Part shown: piece after piece, positions 45,400-57,693 of the stretch
Numbering within the stretch: the first letter of the stretch is position 1
How the letters are laid out: each line of letters starts with the position of its first letter
NCBI GenBank assembly: GCA_023101725.1
Contig: JALJCO010012663.1
Coordinates: forward strand, 62,001 to 126,000
From: Atherinomorus stipes
Lineage: Eukaryota > Chordata > Actinopteri > Atheriniformes > Atherinidae
Direction: 5' to 3'
DNA: 64,000 nt
Position numbers and translations under genes: made by a program
Notes under the pieces: model-generated
The model's database searches: none
Seen by the model: only the letters and a program-made list of their open reading frames with translations
What the model was told of the DNA's origin: nothing

Positions 45400-47327
45400 A
45401 CCTGACAAAGGATTGAAATCAGAAACCTCAGGTGTTCTTTTTTTTATTTATTTGTAGATTTTATTCTGAAATCTACAAAATATTTTTATCTTAGAAATAA
45501 AAACCTTCATCATGAACTGTTGCTGCTCTAACACAAAGCAGTTTTGTTTCATCAATTTAAACCTCAAACACACATGCCCCACTGTTTTCAAGTGTTAAAA
45601 CCAGCTTTGTGTTCATCAACCTTTTCACAGTCCATTAACATTCAGAAGCGTGCTGTACATTTTGGCCACCTGAGGTAGTACTGCACTTATGCACACGTAT
45701 AAAGGGAGACAAAGCATACCTCATTTTGTTTTCTGAAATAAATCACTGGCATACCCCATCCCTCGCATCTTTTTGTCTTCATAAAGCACCCACGCACAGA
45801 CACATCTCAACAATGCAGAGAAAAGACTCGCGCACGGCAGCAAAATTCCCAATTTACAGACATTTCAGGCTACAAGATGTTTGTTTCATTTCTTTTTAGA
45901 TAAAATAGAAAGACTATGATGTGTTACACTGTGCATGACTGCATACTTTCTATTCTGCTGCATTCTAAATGGAGGATCATACTCACTGCTGGCTATGTGT
46001 AGATTTCCAGGAGACAACAATGGCATCTGACAACGGCCATGCAAAGTTCTGTGGAAAATGATGATTCATGTCACCTCAGAGGCAATTTGCCTATTGCGCC
46101 CTTCAAGTTGAGAGTAACATCAGAGATTAGCTACACTCTGTGATTTATCAGGACCCCTCCATACAATATATTCTGGTTGCCTTGCCCTAAGTCAAACCTG
46201 ACATTGGGCCTCTGCAGTGTAACAGCCTGTGGTCACAAGCCTCCTCTGTAATCAGCTAACAAAAGAGTTGAAATGGAGGATCAATGTGTGTTTGTGTTAT
46301 CTCCCTTAGAGCCTGCAGGATGATGCACATGGAAAAAAAGTGAGGTAAACTTATTCACATTCATGGCTGTGGGCTGCAGCTTCTACAGTGAATACAGCAC
46401 TGCGAAGGATTCAAGCTGGAAGGATTTGTGTCATTGATGTCATGATAGCCAAGATACCTCAGACACTGCATGCTCAATCTTTTTCTGGATTCAGATGTAA
46501 GTCCTCTGACGTAATGGATAGAAATATTAATAAGCATATTAATAGAATTCAACTACTGAGAGTATCATTCTCAGTTTCATTTAATTTCCACTCGCATTCA
46601 GTCTTTCCACTGACTATGTGAAGTTGTTTTGCTTCTACCATTATCAGAACTGGATAAGACCACACTGCATATAAGTTTTTCAATTTTATTTGCAATCTAT
46701 GATTTTCACTCACCACAAGGAAAATGAATCTGAACCATATATAAACAGGGAAATCAAAAGCTTGACATTTTTGTGCTCAGCATTTTTTTCAGACCACCAA
46801 CTTGCAGTAACTCTGTTTTGTTCAGTCTTACCTGTCACATTACCTCTGTTTTCAGCAGCAGTGGGCAGTTATTCTCCGCCAAAATGCATCATGTTTATCA
46901 TCCCCAGGGAGTCAAATGCTGGAGTTTTGTCAAAGCTGGCTTTGTCCCTTGTGGTTTTCTGCCCAGGTGGCTCCAGTGTGAGTTTGGAGACAGTCCTGAA
47001 TTTAGAAGCAGTTCTTTCTGTTTAGACTGGCAAAGTTCTGGCACTGAGACCAACGCTGGAAACAACTATTCGCTGGGTTTTTGCAAAGAACTGCTTGAGC
47101 TGGATGCCTTGGAGATGGGTTATGGAGACCAACCAGGACAACTAAAATTCGACTGCCATGTTTAAAAATCCAGAGCCTTTGTGTCAGCCATGCTGCTTAA
47201 TTTGAGCGACATCAGTAAAAAATGTGCTGTGAGAGAGAATGAGTTCAGTGTCCCTGTTTAATGTTTTATCACCTGTCATATTGGTGAATGCGATCAAATA
47301 TGCAAAAATTACCGTTTGCGGCTGAAC
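45400..47327. other. No recognised gene
   Basis: AT-rich DNA; two overlapping plus-strand frames at 46690-47165 show no recognisable domain. Confidence 0.4.
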
Positions 47328-47500
47328 CTTTTTTTAAAAATGATTTTTGGGCTCTAGTGGCTTTTATTACAGTAGCAAGACAGGAGAGTGGGTTGGAGAG
47401 AGTGGTGAGTGACATGCAGCAAAGGGCCCCCAAATGGGTCTCAAACCTGGGCCAGCTGCACCGAGGAGCTTTAGCCTCTTAGCTGTTGAGCTACACCAGG
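47328..47500 (-). mobile_element. tRNA-derived SINE
   Basis: The minus strand starts with a tRNA-like head: GGTGTAGCTCAACAGCTAAG (A-box like) and, about 50 bases on, GGTTTGAGACC (B-box like). The body includes CTTTGCTGCATGTCACTC and a run of CTCTCC words before an A-rich tail at 47328-47340, an arrangement common in fish tRNA-headed SINEs. B box deviates from GGTTCGANTCC at two to three positions, so this copy is old. Confidence 0.6.
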
Positions 47501-47501
47501 G

Positions 47502-48020
47502 ATGCCAAAGTCCAGTCCTCGAGAGCTACAATCCTGCAACCTTTAGGCTACGTTCAGACGCCAGAAAAATGTGGTCCAAACTCAATTTTTTTGCCCTTAA
47601 GTGACTCAGCTGAAATTCTTTCATGATAGTGTGAACAGGCCAAGTTACATGGAGTCTGATATTCTAAAACAGGGTTCCCCAATCCGGTCCTGAGAGGGCC
47701 ACAATCCTGCAGGTTTTCAATGTGTTCCTCCTCAAACACACCTGACTCAAATGAATGAGTCATTGTCCTGAACATCATAAGCTATTGGATCCATTTAATT
47801 TGAGTCAGGTGTGTTAGAGCAGGGACACATTGGAAAACCTGCAGGATTGTGGCCCTTATACAGGAGGACTGGACTGGGGAACCCTGTTTCAAAATATAAT
47901 CTGGGCCACTTTTGTGTGTCGTTTTGAATCCGATACGGGTCTGATTTTTTCGAATGTGACTGATGTCACAGCCAAGTGACCCATATCATTATACATCCAA
48001 CGATGTATTGACACAGCAAC
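47502..48020. mobile_element. Diverged element interrupted by a hAT miniature element
   Basis: GGCTACGTTCAGACGCCAG begins a non-coding repeat (about 47548) that resumes after the inserted element as GGGCCACTTTTGTGTGTC. Just before it, CAGGGATGCCAAAGTCCAGT (47497 on) looks like a partial terminus of a hAT family related to the inserted element. Confidence 0.45.
47670..47886. mobile_element. Palindromic hAT miniature element (217 bp)
   Basis: Left CAGGGTTCCCCAATCCGGTC, right reversed CAGGGTTCCCCAGTCCAGTC; the two halves are inverted through TTGTGGCCC/GGGCCACAA and GCAGGTTTTC/GAAAACCTGC. Flanks TTCTAAAA and TTTCAAAA match at six of eight bases, a decayed 8-bp duplication. Confidence 0.85.
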
Positions 48021-48542
48021 AGGTGAAATAATGAAATGATAAAATTAGCGCAAGAATTTCTATGAAACAAATATGGAGGGCTGCATAGATGGGAATGTAC
48101 AGTGGAGGGACAATAAAAATTTCAATTAATAAGTATTTGGGGGGATACACCAGATCTTCTGCACATGCAGAAGATCAATTATGTCTCAATTAAGATATAA
48201 TTGAAATCAGGAGAAGACAGTTATGAGATCTCTTCTATTTATCCCACTTCTCAAGTATGGCTCAAATAGATATCTTAACTCAACCTCCTTTGTCTCAGTG
48301 ATATCTTTTTCTTTTTTTTTTCTCTTTTTTAGCTCATCAATGATCACAGAATGATACTACTATGAGAAGCTCAAACTGATCTCAGAGATGAGATTGAGCT
48401 ACAAATGAGCAGCACATTTTTCCTATGAGCATTCCCAGACTGGCAAGATATTTGGCTGCTGCTTCTTTGCTGATTTCATAAGGATCTGAAATTAAACAAA
48501 AGTAGCAATAGAGAGCCAAAGTTTCCTATATGGGCATATTTA
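48021..48542. other. No recognised feature
   Basis: AT-rich spacer. GATCTTCTGCACATGCAGAAGATC at 48152-48176 is a perfect short palindrome. Confidence 0.4.
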
Positions 48543-48545
48543 TTT

Positions 48546-49004
48546 AGGCGCTTTCGGACTGTAGGAATCTTTTGAAGTTTCTATAACCTTTTCGGGAACC
48601 AGGCCGTTTTTTTTGCGCATTCAGACATATAGGAACTAGGGACCTCGGACCTCAGTTTCTACAGTATAACCTTTTTCAGCTCATACTCCTAGGCAGGGTC
48701 TTTTCGGGGTTCGATAGGAACTGAACTATTCCGCAACATGATACATATGACCGTGATGAGGGAAAGCTGGTAAGTTAGCTTTTATAATAGCTTTGAATTA
48801 AAGAGATGAGAAACCTCAGTTTTGTATTAGATCTGCTGGGGCATAAATTTGTCACTGTTGCAATGATTGCGTCATACATGGTTCCTAACAACATCCTCCC
48901 TCGTGCAAACGCACACTGAAGGCGAAGGGTAGTTCTTATGACTAAACTCGGGAGGTGTAGTTATAGAAACTGCGTTCTTAGAACCTCTCTATCCAAATGC
49001 GCCT
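48546..49004. mobile_element. Family 1 copy 2 (459 bp, TTT duplication)
   Basis: Starts AGGCGCTTTCGGACTGTAGG and, reversed from the other end, AGGCGCATTTGGATAGAGAG. TTT lies outside both ends (48543-48545, 49005-49007). Opposite orientation to copy 1 at 5915-6881 and about half its length, lacking its internal duplication. Confidence 0.78.
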
Positions 49005-49007
49005 TTT

Positions 49008-50770
49008 GATTCAGCACTCATTTCTGTATTTATTTTATTTTGAATGAAACAGCTCTCCATAACAAGAGTGGAGCATAAAACTGCAAATCTTTTATGTGGA
49101 CTTATATTTTGCTATGAATTAACAAAGATTTTTTTCATGATGAACAAAACTGTTTGCTGTCACATTTTCCATGGAAACTTACAAAGATAATTTTTTTACA
49201 GTTTGTTTTGGTTCAACCAAGTTGCCTATGAAATCTGCCATTATTGTATAGCATGGAACAGTGAAATGTATGATATTCAGAAACCATGACTTAAATTAGT
49301 ATAGTATAGACTCCTTTAAGGTCAATTTCCCTCATTATACAGTCATAATAAATAAATAAAAAAGATCAGTCTTGCTTGAACTCTTAGATAGTCATTATTT
49401 CTAAAATATTTTTGGCAGCTGTTTACTTTCAAATTATAGATCACTTTAGCAGCCTTGATGGTTCCTAAATTAATGTAGTTAAAAACTAATGACTACCCCA
49501 TGTACTGTACAGTATACTTCTACAACACAGTAACTTCCATGGCTGGATTTTGGGAGAGCAAAGCATCTGTTCTTTAATGACTTCCCACCTGCCTTACTAA
49601 CTGCTCTCTGACTACAAATCAACTGAACATGCGTGGAAGATGGGTTTTATTTTCATGTACATTTACCAGACTGGGAAAAGTGATACTAAATTATCGGGGA
49701 CTTAAGTAAAGATCTTAAGCAGACTGCAGCTGCTTGCTATGACAGCTGCTTGATATCAATCATATCAATGGATTACTGTAAGCACATAGTGGTGGGTGTC
49801 GTCATGGCTTACGGGAGCTAATGTATTAGAAGACACTCTTTAGAGCTCACATACAGTAGGACATGAATTCAATTAAACAGATTATAGTAGGTTTTATTTA
49901 CTCATATGTGAAGAGATTGGGAATAGATGCAATAAAAGAAACTAAGGTACATATATTATTAACAATTGGGATTCATGATGTATCAATTAAATGATTAAAA
50001 AGAAGAATTTTGTTTAAGATGAGTATTGATGGCAGATCACAGGCCTTGTTTGTATATTGTTTAGCTGATTTTGTTGTTTTTCTCCACTATTTTAAAATTA
50101 TACTAACAGGTGTTTTGTTGAGGCACACTCAAAATAATCCAATAACAGAGTTGTCTTAAGTAGAAAACAAGGTTTGGTGAAGTGTTTTTTTTTCCCTGTG
50201 TGTGTGAACTTCTTCAGATTCAATCTTCTATTACAACTGTAGACCAAATACTTTCCATATGTTATTGACTTTCAAATATCAAATTGCACAAGAAGTAAGA
50301 AGAATCGCTGGTTGTGCCATTTGTCATGTTTTTAAATCTGGGGCTTCCATTCTTTTGCATACATTGTGTGTCTGCATACATTTACGTAAGGTATCATCTG
50401 TCCAATTGTGAGAGTGTATGCATGTGTGTGTGATTGCTGAGTCGTGGTGCAGCAGCATTTCCTCGCCCACCCTGACTTTAATACATTATGGCCTTAGAGA
50501 TCTAAGAAATTCCAAATTTTGCCCGCTGATGCGTACTCCCTTTGCTCAAGTTAACTGTGCCACTTTCATCCCAGGCAATAACACCGAAAGTCAAAGCAAA
50601 GCATAATTATTAAAAATGCTGCTTTGATCCCCTATTTATTTTACTTTTATGATCAACATTAATCCTGCTGCATTACCGCAAACTTTTTAGACTTAAAACT
50701 GTGCGTCAAAACCACATTATACTCCCTTACATACAGTACAGTGATGTCTGCTTCAAACTGACTTTTCCCT
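49008..50770. other. No recognised gene
   Basis: AT-rich DNA without domain-bearing frames or recognisable transposon ends. Confidence 0.4.
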
Positions 50771-50778
50771 GTCTGTAA

Positions 50779-53700
50779 TAGTGATGTGTCATTCACGAAC
50801 GATTCGCTCAATATGAACTAATCTTTTATATGACTTGGGAGTAATGAGTCCTCTCAGAGAGCGATTCGTTCATTTTCATGCACTGCGCTCTCTCAGCCAG
50901 CCAGCAGGACGACAGGAAACAGAAATGATTGGTTCATGACTCAACCAACTGTGTCGGTCCACAGGTATCGTTCTTTTGTGACAGTCAGGCTGCTCAGGCT
51001 GTGTGGTGAGGAGGAGCAAGCACTTTAGTTCGTTCATGATCTTTCATACAGATCAGTACAGATCTTTCTTTCGTTCATTTCGTTCATTTGTCACGTGAGA
51101 GCTGCGCTACGGTTACGGGGCTGTGGAGAGGAGACCAACAAGGAATGATGTCTGATATCTTATGTTCATTCATTTGTCCGTTGTCCACATCTGACATATA
51201 CATTAATCATGAAATCACAAATGATTAGTGGGCTTGTAGATGTGCATAGTGTGACTGTGTATCTGATGACGTAAAGTGTGTTTGTTAATAAATGTTTTAA
51301 ATTATATCAACACATTGATTGTGTTTTATTCTGCCATTTAAAAAATAAAATAATCAATAATAACTCGTTTATAAACCCTAATGGTGCAGCTCGGACACAT
51401 GTCAGTGCTGAACCCAGGGTAATTGGATTTTTTGTGTTTTAAATTATTAGACCCTCTCTCCTGGGCGACCCAGCGAGGGGTGATCTGTGCCTGTGTTGTG
51501 TCTGAGCAGAGCTAAACAACGGATCAGTGCTTTATTCATACACATAGATATTGTTTTTTTGTCTGCTTATTGAGTGTTTTTGTTGGTTTTTTTTTTTCTT
51601 TTCTCTTTTAATGAAAAGGGAGTGTGTGTGCGGGGTAGGGGTTGGGACCGGAGCCCCGGGGCCCCCCTCGATAGGTTCGCAGTGAAACTTTTAACCATTT
51701 TCCCTTGCAGGTTTTCCAGGTCTAGAGATTTTTCCCCCTTTTGCGCTTATTGGCCTCGATCATTCGGTTTTCACATGAAATTATAAGTTCCAACAATACG
51801 ACTTGGTTGGTGGCGGCAGATGTTAAGACCATGTCTGGTTGAGTGTCGTCTCAATAATCTGCGGAGGAATCTTTCCTTTCCTCTTCAAGTCAAATAGAAG
51901 GAAGAGGGGGGGGGGGGAGGGGGAGAGGTGGTGTGGGGTTTTTTTGTTGTGTTTTGTTTTTTTCCATGCTTGAAAAAAAAAATTGTGCTTGGATGGTGGT
52001 GGGTGATGATGTGTGGAATGCTGAAATGCAGGATATCTCCCTCACCTCATAACCCTGGTTAATCATGTAATGTTGCTCCCTCTCCCATGGCAGGGCTTAG
52101 GACAGGATCCAAGAAAAAGATTGGAGATGGTTAGAGGGGGGGGGGTGTGGATATGGAAAGTGAAAGGGGAGGGGGGGGAAAGGGGGAAAATGGGAGAAGA
52201 GGGAAAAAGGAAGAAAGGTGTGTGATCAGAGTGCTCGATTTGAACAATAGTCTCGTGAAACGGATCCCCACCACTTTTATTTGTGTGGGCTTTTGCTGTG
52301 TGTTCCTCTTTTTTCTTCTCTCTCTTCTCTTTTTCTTTTTTTTTTCCCTTCTTTCCTGGGTCTTGGTTAATTGGTTTTTTGCTCCGTTCCCGTCCTCCGC
52401 AGGGTCCTGTGCTCTCTTGGCTTCCCTCCTGTCCTTTCCTTTTTTTTCTTTTTTTCCTAATAAATGATAGGAGAGTTTGGGGGAGGTTTCTTAAGCATCA
52501 AAAAACATCACTGGTTCTGTTGTCTTTGATCATCTCTGGAGAGGAAAGGAAGGTGGATAAGAGGGCAAGGGAAACCAGGTAAGGTCCGGAGGGGTGGGAA
52601 GGAGAGCGCCAAGGAAAGGGACAAAAAAAAATAAAGAGGGGCAGGGGGAATGAAGGAATCATTCAATATCAAACAAAAGTACTGAAACACAGTTATCAAA
52701 TCAAATTTCCATATCTTCACTCTCCTCTATCTCGTTTCATGCTAAGAGAGTTTCAGAGAAGTGTTAAGGTTTTCCTGGCTGTGATGAGGAAGGGAGGGAG
52801 AAGCGGGAATTCCTTCTTTCCTCATATCTAAATAAAGAAAATAGGTTTGCATTTCCCCCTTCGGCCTGTAGGACTGAGGCTAGGGACGAGGAGGCATGGT
52901 GGTAGAAAGGGGGGGTGGAAGGGATGGTGGGATGGAGGGCTGATGGGACAAGAAAATATAAAATAAAAAAAAAAAGAAATGGAATCTCTAGGGATTTCAG
53001 AGAAAATTGAGATAAAAAATCAAGTAAAAACTGAAAGAATATATATAGTGTGCATTGGGGAATGAAAGGAGGGAAGAAGGGGAGGAGGAAAAAAAACAAC
53101 CATAATAGTAATGATAATAATAATAATAATAATAATACATTTTGGACATAATAAATGTACCACGTAAACATCTCATTAAGCTTTTATTACTTTTGTTTTA
53201 ATTGTTATTGCTAATTGTCTACATTTGTTTTAAATTCACTCTTCTCCTTCTCCCAGCTGTCATGTGACAGCAGCAGCTCGGGCTGAACGGCTCTTTCTCG
53301 TTCTCCGTTCACAGCTCAGACCAGTACGTCCTTCTCGGTTACCGTTCATTGGTCTTCGTTCACGGCTCAGACCAGTACGTCCTTCTCGGTTCGTTCATGT
53401 GCGGCCGGACAGCGTCCTTCTCGGTTACCGTTCATTGGTCTTCGTTCACGGCTCAGACCAGTACGTCCTTCTCGGTTACCGTTCATTGGTCTTCGTTCAC
53501 GGCTCAGACCAGTACGTCCTTCTCGGTTACCGTTCATTGGTCTTCGTTCATGGATCAGGCCAATACGTCCTTCTCGGTTATCGTTCATAGGTCTTCGTTC
53601 ACGGCTCAGACCAGTACGTCCTTCTCGGTTACCGTTCATTGGTCTTCGTTCACGGATCAGGCTGTGGGAGCAGTAGTACACTGGCGGTGGCGGATCAGAC

Positions 53701-54320
53701 TCCTGAGTCCTTGTTCATTTGTCATGTGACAGCTGCCTGGTCACTGTCGCGCTGTTGTAAACAATAATATCAGGGAGGAAACAGAACACAAATGACTTTA
53801 CTGAGGCGTGTCTATGCTTTTCTGGGTTTTCACGCATTTTGATTTGCTTGTGGTATTTTAGACAGCTCGAGCGCGCGGAGGGCCGAGAAGGAGAAAGGAG
53901 GGGGTGGGGGCGTATTGAAACTGACTCGAGCCCGCGCGTTTACCTGTGAGCCGGAGCCTGGGAGGGAGGATGTGATTCGTGAGCTGACACTGTCACTGTG
54001 TGGTCCTATGTGCAGCTGATTCAGGAGGAAGGAGGTGAGTGGTTCATCCTTGGCTTGAGTCCGGCTGCTACACATATTGTGAGCTACCACTGCACCAGTT
54101 ATTTAGTTTGTGTGCTGCGAGTGACGCCGTTGCCGAGCAACAGAGTGAACTGAGTGATTCGGTCATGTTGCGAGATACGAGCAATGACTTGGAGCTCACT
54201 CAGGGCTACAGCACCACCTGCTGTAAAAATGAACGAAATGACTCGTTCAAGATTCGTTCTTTTTACTGTTCGAGAGTAGAAGATCCGAGTCAGCCAAAAG
54301 AATCGGTCTTCCCATCACTA
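50779..54320. mobile_element. 3.5-kb non-autonomous hAT-like element with perfect 8-bp duplication
   Basis: Left end TAGTGATGTGTCATTCACGA, right end reversed TAGTGATGGGAAGACCGATT. GTCTGTAA flanks both ends exactly (50771-50778 and 54321-54328). Near both ends there are many CGTTCATT/AATGAACG words. The interior (about 51.3-53.2 kb) differs in composition, with long G runs and pyrimidine and purine tracts, and no frame resembling a hAT transposase. It therefore needs a transposase in trans and is long for a non-autonomous hAT. Interior cargo could be a nested insertion; I found no clear nested ends. Confidence 0.88.
53300..53662. repeat. 51-bp minisatellite inside the hAT element
   Basis: About seven copies, some partial, of a 51-bp unit containing CGGTTACCGTTCATTGGTCT, then TCGTTCACGGCTCAGACCAG, then TACGTCCTTCT. 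Because 51 is divisible by 3, the array is open on both strands and gives repetitive peptides, e.g. 'SFSVTVHWSSFTAQTST' per unit. These frames are products of the repeat, not evidence of a gene. Confidence 0.93.
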
Positions 54321-54328
54321 GTCTGTAA

Positions 54329-54760
54329 TGGTTCTTAGCATCTGCACTGAAGCAAAATACTTGGGTCATTACATAACTGATGACTTGTCTGATGACCTTG
54401 ACATTTATATAGGCAGTACAGTATGATGTATGCACAAGCTAATTTGCTACTCAGGAAATTTGGTATGTGTTCTTCAGATGTAAAAATAGCACTATTCAAA
54501 GTATTCAAAGTCTTCTGCACCCCCATGTGCACAACCGGCACATCTGTGGAGAAGATACAAAAACAATAGCAGTTGTAAACTGTATGTGGCGTACAATGAT
54601 GCTATGAGGCTACTATTCAAAGAACCTAGATGGCGTGGTGGATTCTCTGTTGAATCCCACCATGAGCACAGTCAGATTTACCTCAGGTCTGTGGAACCAT
54701 TGGGCCGTAATTTATGCAATCTAATGAAACTTTTTATGAGTTGTATTTTACATTATGTAA
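54329..54760 (+). pseudogene. Non-LTR retrotransposon relic, RT C-terminal region (RTE-like)
   Basis: Plus-strand translation across stops gives 'AKYLGHYITDDLSDDLDIY', later 'KLYVAYNDAMRLLFKEPRW' and 'RNLCNLMKLFMS'. This is the C-terminal part of a widespread endonuclease-RT family in fish and invertebrates, recognised from memory. At least two frameshifts and several stops. It starts right at the hAT target duplication, so the hAT element inserted into this LINE or next to it. Confidence 0.75.
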
Positions 54761-55089
54761 ACATTTTTGTCCTATATGTATTCATGTCTGTTTGCTCCAT
54801 GCGTGTTTTACTTGCCATGGTTGTTAATCCAGTTCATCCACTCGTCGGCAGTACTAATTTCAGAGTTAACTTCTGGGACCTGAAGTCAGTTTCAACACTC
54901 TGGACGATGGCGTTAATGCACCACTATGAAGTTGTTTACAGACACCCAACACACTCACACAGCCGTTCTTCTAGAGCCAAAACAATACAACTGTTGGCTT
55001 CTCTTTTTTCTTCCCGTTTTTTTCCAAGTTCTACCTTTTTGTTTAAACACCTCCAGTTTTCTAAATTTACGTATCAACATCTCAGACAA

Positions 55090-55545
55090 TTCCTCCTCTC
55101 TTTATAAGTACAACATTTTGAATTTAGTTGATCAAATTAAGCCTTACCTCAAGTGCTGGAATGCCCTTCCCCTATCCTTTTTGGGAAGAATAATTACAGT
55201 AATAATAAAAATAGATGTCCTCCCAAGATTTTCATTTATTTTCCTATGTCTACCAGTTTACCTTCCAAAGCCTTTTTTCAAAGATCTTGACCAGCACATC
55301 TAATTCTTTATTTGGGCAGGGAGGACCCCCAGATCAAACTACTCTGCAAAGATCAAAAGAAGAGGGTGGCCTTGCACTCCCCAACTTTTTGGCATATTAT
55401 TGACCAGCCAATATCCCCCTAAATTCCCAACAAACTTTGAATGATCCAGATTTTGGCCCAAACTTTTGAGATACCCAAAACAGCAAAAATTCTGGATCAA
55501 AGGTAAGATTGGATTTACAGATATGGTTTCAACTTTCAGAATATT
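55090..55545 (+). pseudogene. L1-clade LINE ORF2 C-terminal relic
   Basis: One frame gives 'LNLVDQIKPYLKCWNALPL' then 'SFLGRIITVIIKIDVLPRF' and 'LPVYLPKPFFKDLDQHI'. A second frame continues with 'RSKEEGGLALPNFLAYY'. These are signature motifs of the region downstream of the RT in L1/Tx1-type ORF2. A frameshift near 55300 and later stops inactivate it. An independent LINE lineage from the RTE-like relic directly upstream. Confidence 0.85.
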
Positions 55546-55619
55546 TTTTTTTCTAAATACTCAATTTCTGATCAGAATTGGAAAAAATCCAATACACCTG
55601 AATGAATGAATGAAATTTA

Positions 55620-56537
55620 TTTACAAAGCACTTTTTATGCAAGACAAGTGCTTTATTAAAATCAGCAACATTTCAAGATTTCAATAAAATGGATTAATCC
55701 TGGTGGAATATTTTTTAAATACTGGGCCTAGCAGACATATGCAAAAATCACTTTTCTAAATGTTTGGAGGGTCCTTTCTGTGGTTCTAACAGACCAAAAA
55801 CAAAACAAATCAAAACAAACAAGCAAACCCCCCCCCCAACACCTTGTGAATAATTAGGGGTTCAATTAGTTTGAAAATATGATGTAAACCTGGGAAAGTT
55901 CATTCTCCCTGCTGGTCTTCTTCAACCCACCCATGTCTACGCCTGATTTGCTTGCCAGTGTGTGTGTGTAAGTAACACCACCCTTCCCAAGTTTAGCCAC
56001 TTGCATGCTGGCAAGTTAATGCATGGATCTCAGCAATCCCTTTGCTTCCAGCTAATTAGTTCTCTGCAGGAAATGTTGACGGTTCCATACATCTTATATT
56101 GGCTTCACCAGCTATATCAAAGTATGCCAGTTAACTTTGATCATGCACACACACGGACACACACACACGCTGTGCTGAGAACATGAACAGAAGTGCTAAT
56201 GTACTGTAAATGCTGTATGTATTCACAGTATCAGCAGAAGCTAAAGCCAAATGGGCCAAGACTGTCCTCCGCCCAAATACATCCCCGTAGGGTGTTTATT
56301 CATGCAAGCTAAGAGGCTGATGATTATGTTTGTAGAATGTACACCTGCTAGTGGTTGGAAGAGCAACTACATGTGAACTGTAAAATAAATTGAGTCCATA
56401 GTGACGCCTGTGTTACTGTATATGATTTTATCTGCTGTGGTGATTCAGCATTTGATTTAGTTTCACACAGTTTCACACTTTTTATCAACATCAGCATCTG
56501 ACATGCTTAGCCTGTTGCTGGTTTCATTCACCTGTGC
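55620..56537. other. No recognised gene
   Basis: AT-rich spacer with a CA/AC stretch near 56145-56170. No coding signature. Confidence 0.4.
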
Positions 56538-56541
56538 TTAA

Positions 56542-57693
56542 AGGTAGAGTCCAAAGTTTCCCCCTGAAAATAAACATTAGACTTGTGCAAATGAAATCCG
56601 TCTCAAACTTCTTTGGGCCTTTACTCACGTGCCGTGATGAGTTTGAATGCAACTCCTTCCCCTCCTGTCTGTAATTCGGTCTTTTGCTTTGTTATGGTCT
56701 GGTCAGGACGTTTCTGGGTGGAGATTTCTGTTTATATCGCCAGCCAATGACAGAACTAAGGGCATGATGCTGTGTAGGAATAAGCTCATAATTGGAGAAG
56801 ATGCCAGTCACTCAAAGTCTCGAAGGAAGAAAAAGAAAGAAAAACGGCGGATGCACCGAAGAAAAGGTTAGAGCTTTAGATAGTGCACGTTGGATAACCA
56901 GGGTTGATATTGGTTTGGCTATGGTGCCAGTAATGAGAAATATAGAATTAGGATGATAAGAAGATATATATAAATAAGAGATAAAACAGAAAAAAAAATC
57001 TCGATCAATAAGAACCGAGCGCATCAATTATAAAGAAAAAAAAAAAAAAAAAAAAATGGGCAAAAAAAAAAACATCATAAATTGTCTCGGGATTCCGAGC
57101 GGATGCGAGTTGGTGACGTCATTACCAGGTATTTTGCGTTCCAGTTGCACCAACTCGGGAAAAATCGAAATCTCCCAAACAGCTTTGTGAGCTAGAACAG
57201 CTAAAAAATAACACATTATGTTACCATGATAACAACAGCTAATTTCAGTGTGTGTGTTTAATAAAAAACAAATAATTACGCTGTGTTTTAAAGAGAAAAA
57301 GACCGCCATTAGACTGGAAAATTCAACAATGCGGTGCTGTTTACACATGGAAATAATGATCAGAAAAATCTCTTAGATAAAAGTTTAATAAACACAACAA
57401 TGGTACTGGATGCCACCATCTTTAAATCTACAATCTGGGTGTCCTCTGCAAATTATGAGCTTGAATCTCAGAAAAACTAGTTCATCACGTCACTTCCTTG
57501 GAAAATTACCTTGGGAAAATGAGTTCCGTGACAACAGGAATGCACGATTGTACTTGCTTCTGAGCTCTGAAGGAGAGGCTTGAAGCTGAACAGGCTGAAG
57601 AACGAAGCGGCCATTAGCCTGAGAGGGAGGGGCGCTCAATTTGAATACTGTTGTTTGCAAATAGAAACGGTGGGGGGACTTTGGACTCTACCT
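56542..57693. mobile_element. TTAA-flanked miniature element, family 2 copy C, with an insertion
   Basis: Left AGGTAGAGTCCAAAGTTTC, right reversed AGGTAGAGTCCAAAGTCC; TTAA outside both (56538-56541, 57694-57697). Same orientation as copy B. Aligning it with copy B shows an extra segment of about 629 bp at 56921-57549. Confidence 0.85.
56921..57549. other. Insertion nested in family 2 copy C
   Basis: Absent from copies A and B. Contains two long A runs (about 57030-57055 and 57063-57072) and an interior inverted pair: CGGATGCGAGTTGGTGACGT and ACCAACTCGGG. The ends and target duplication were not resolved, so the element type is unknown. Confidence 0.5.

Noticed and set aside
52147..53171. Captured host gene inside the 3.5-kb hAT element
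   Set aside because: Splice-like motifs exist but no frame encodes a recognisable domain; most frames translate low-complexity pyrimidine or purine tracts.
53264..53729. Overlapping open frames on both strands over 100 codons
   Set aside because: Explained by the 51-bp tandem repeat, whose length is a multiple of three.
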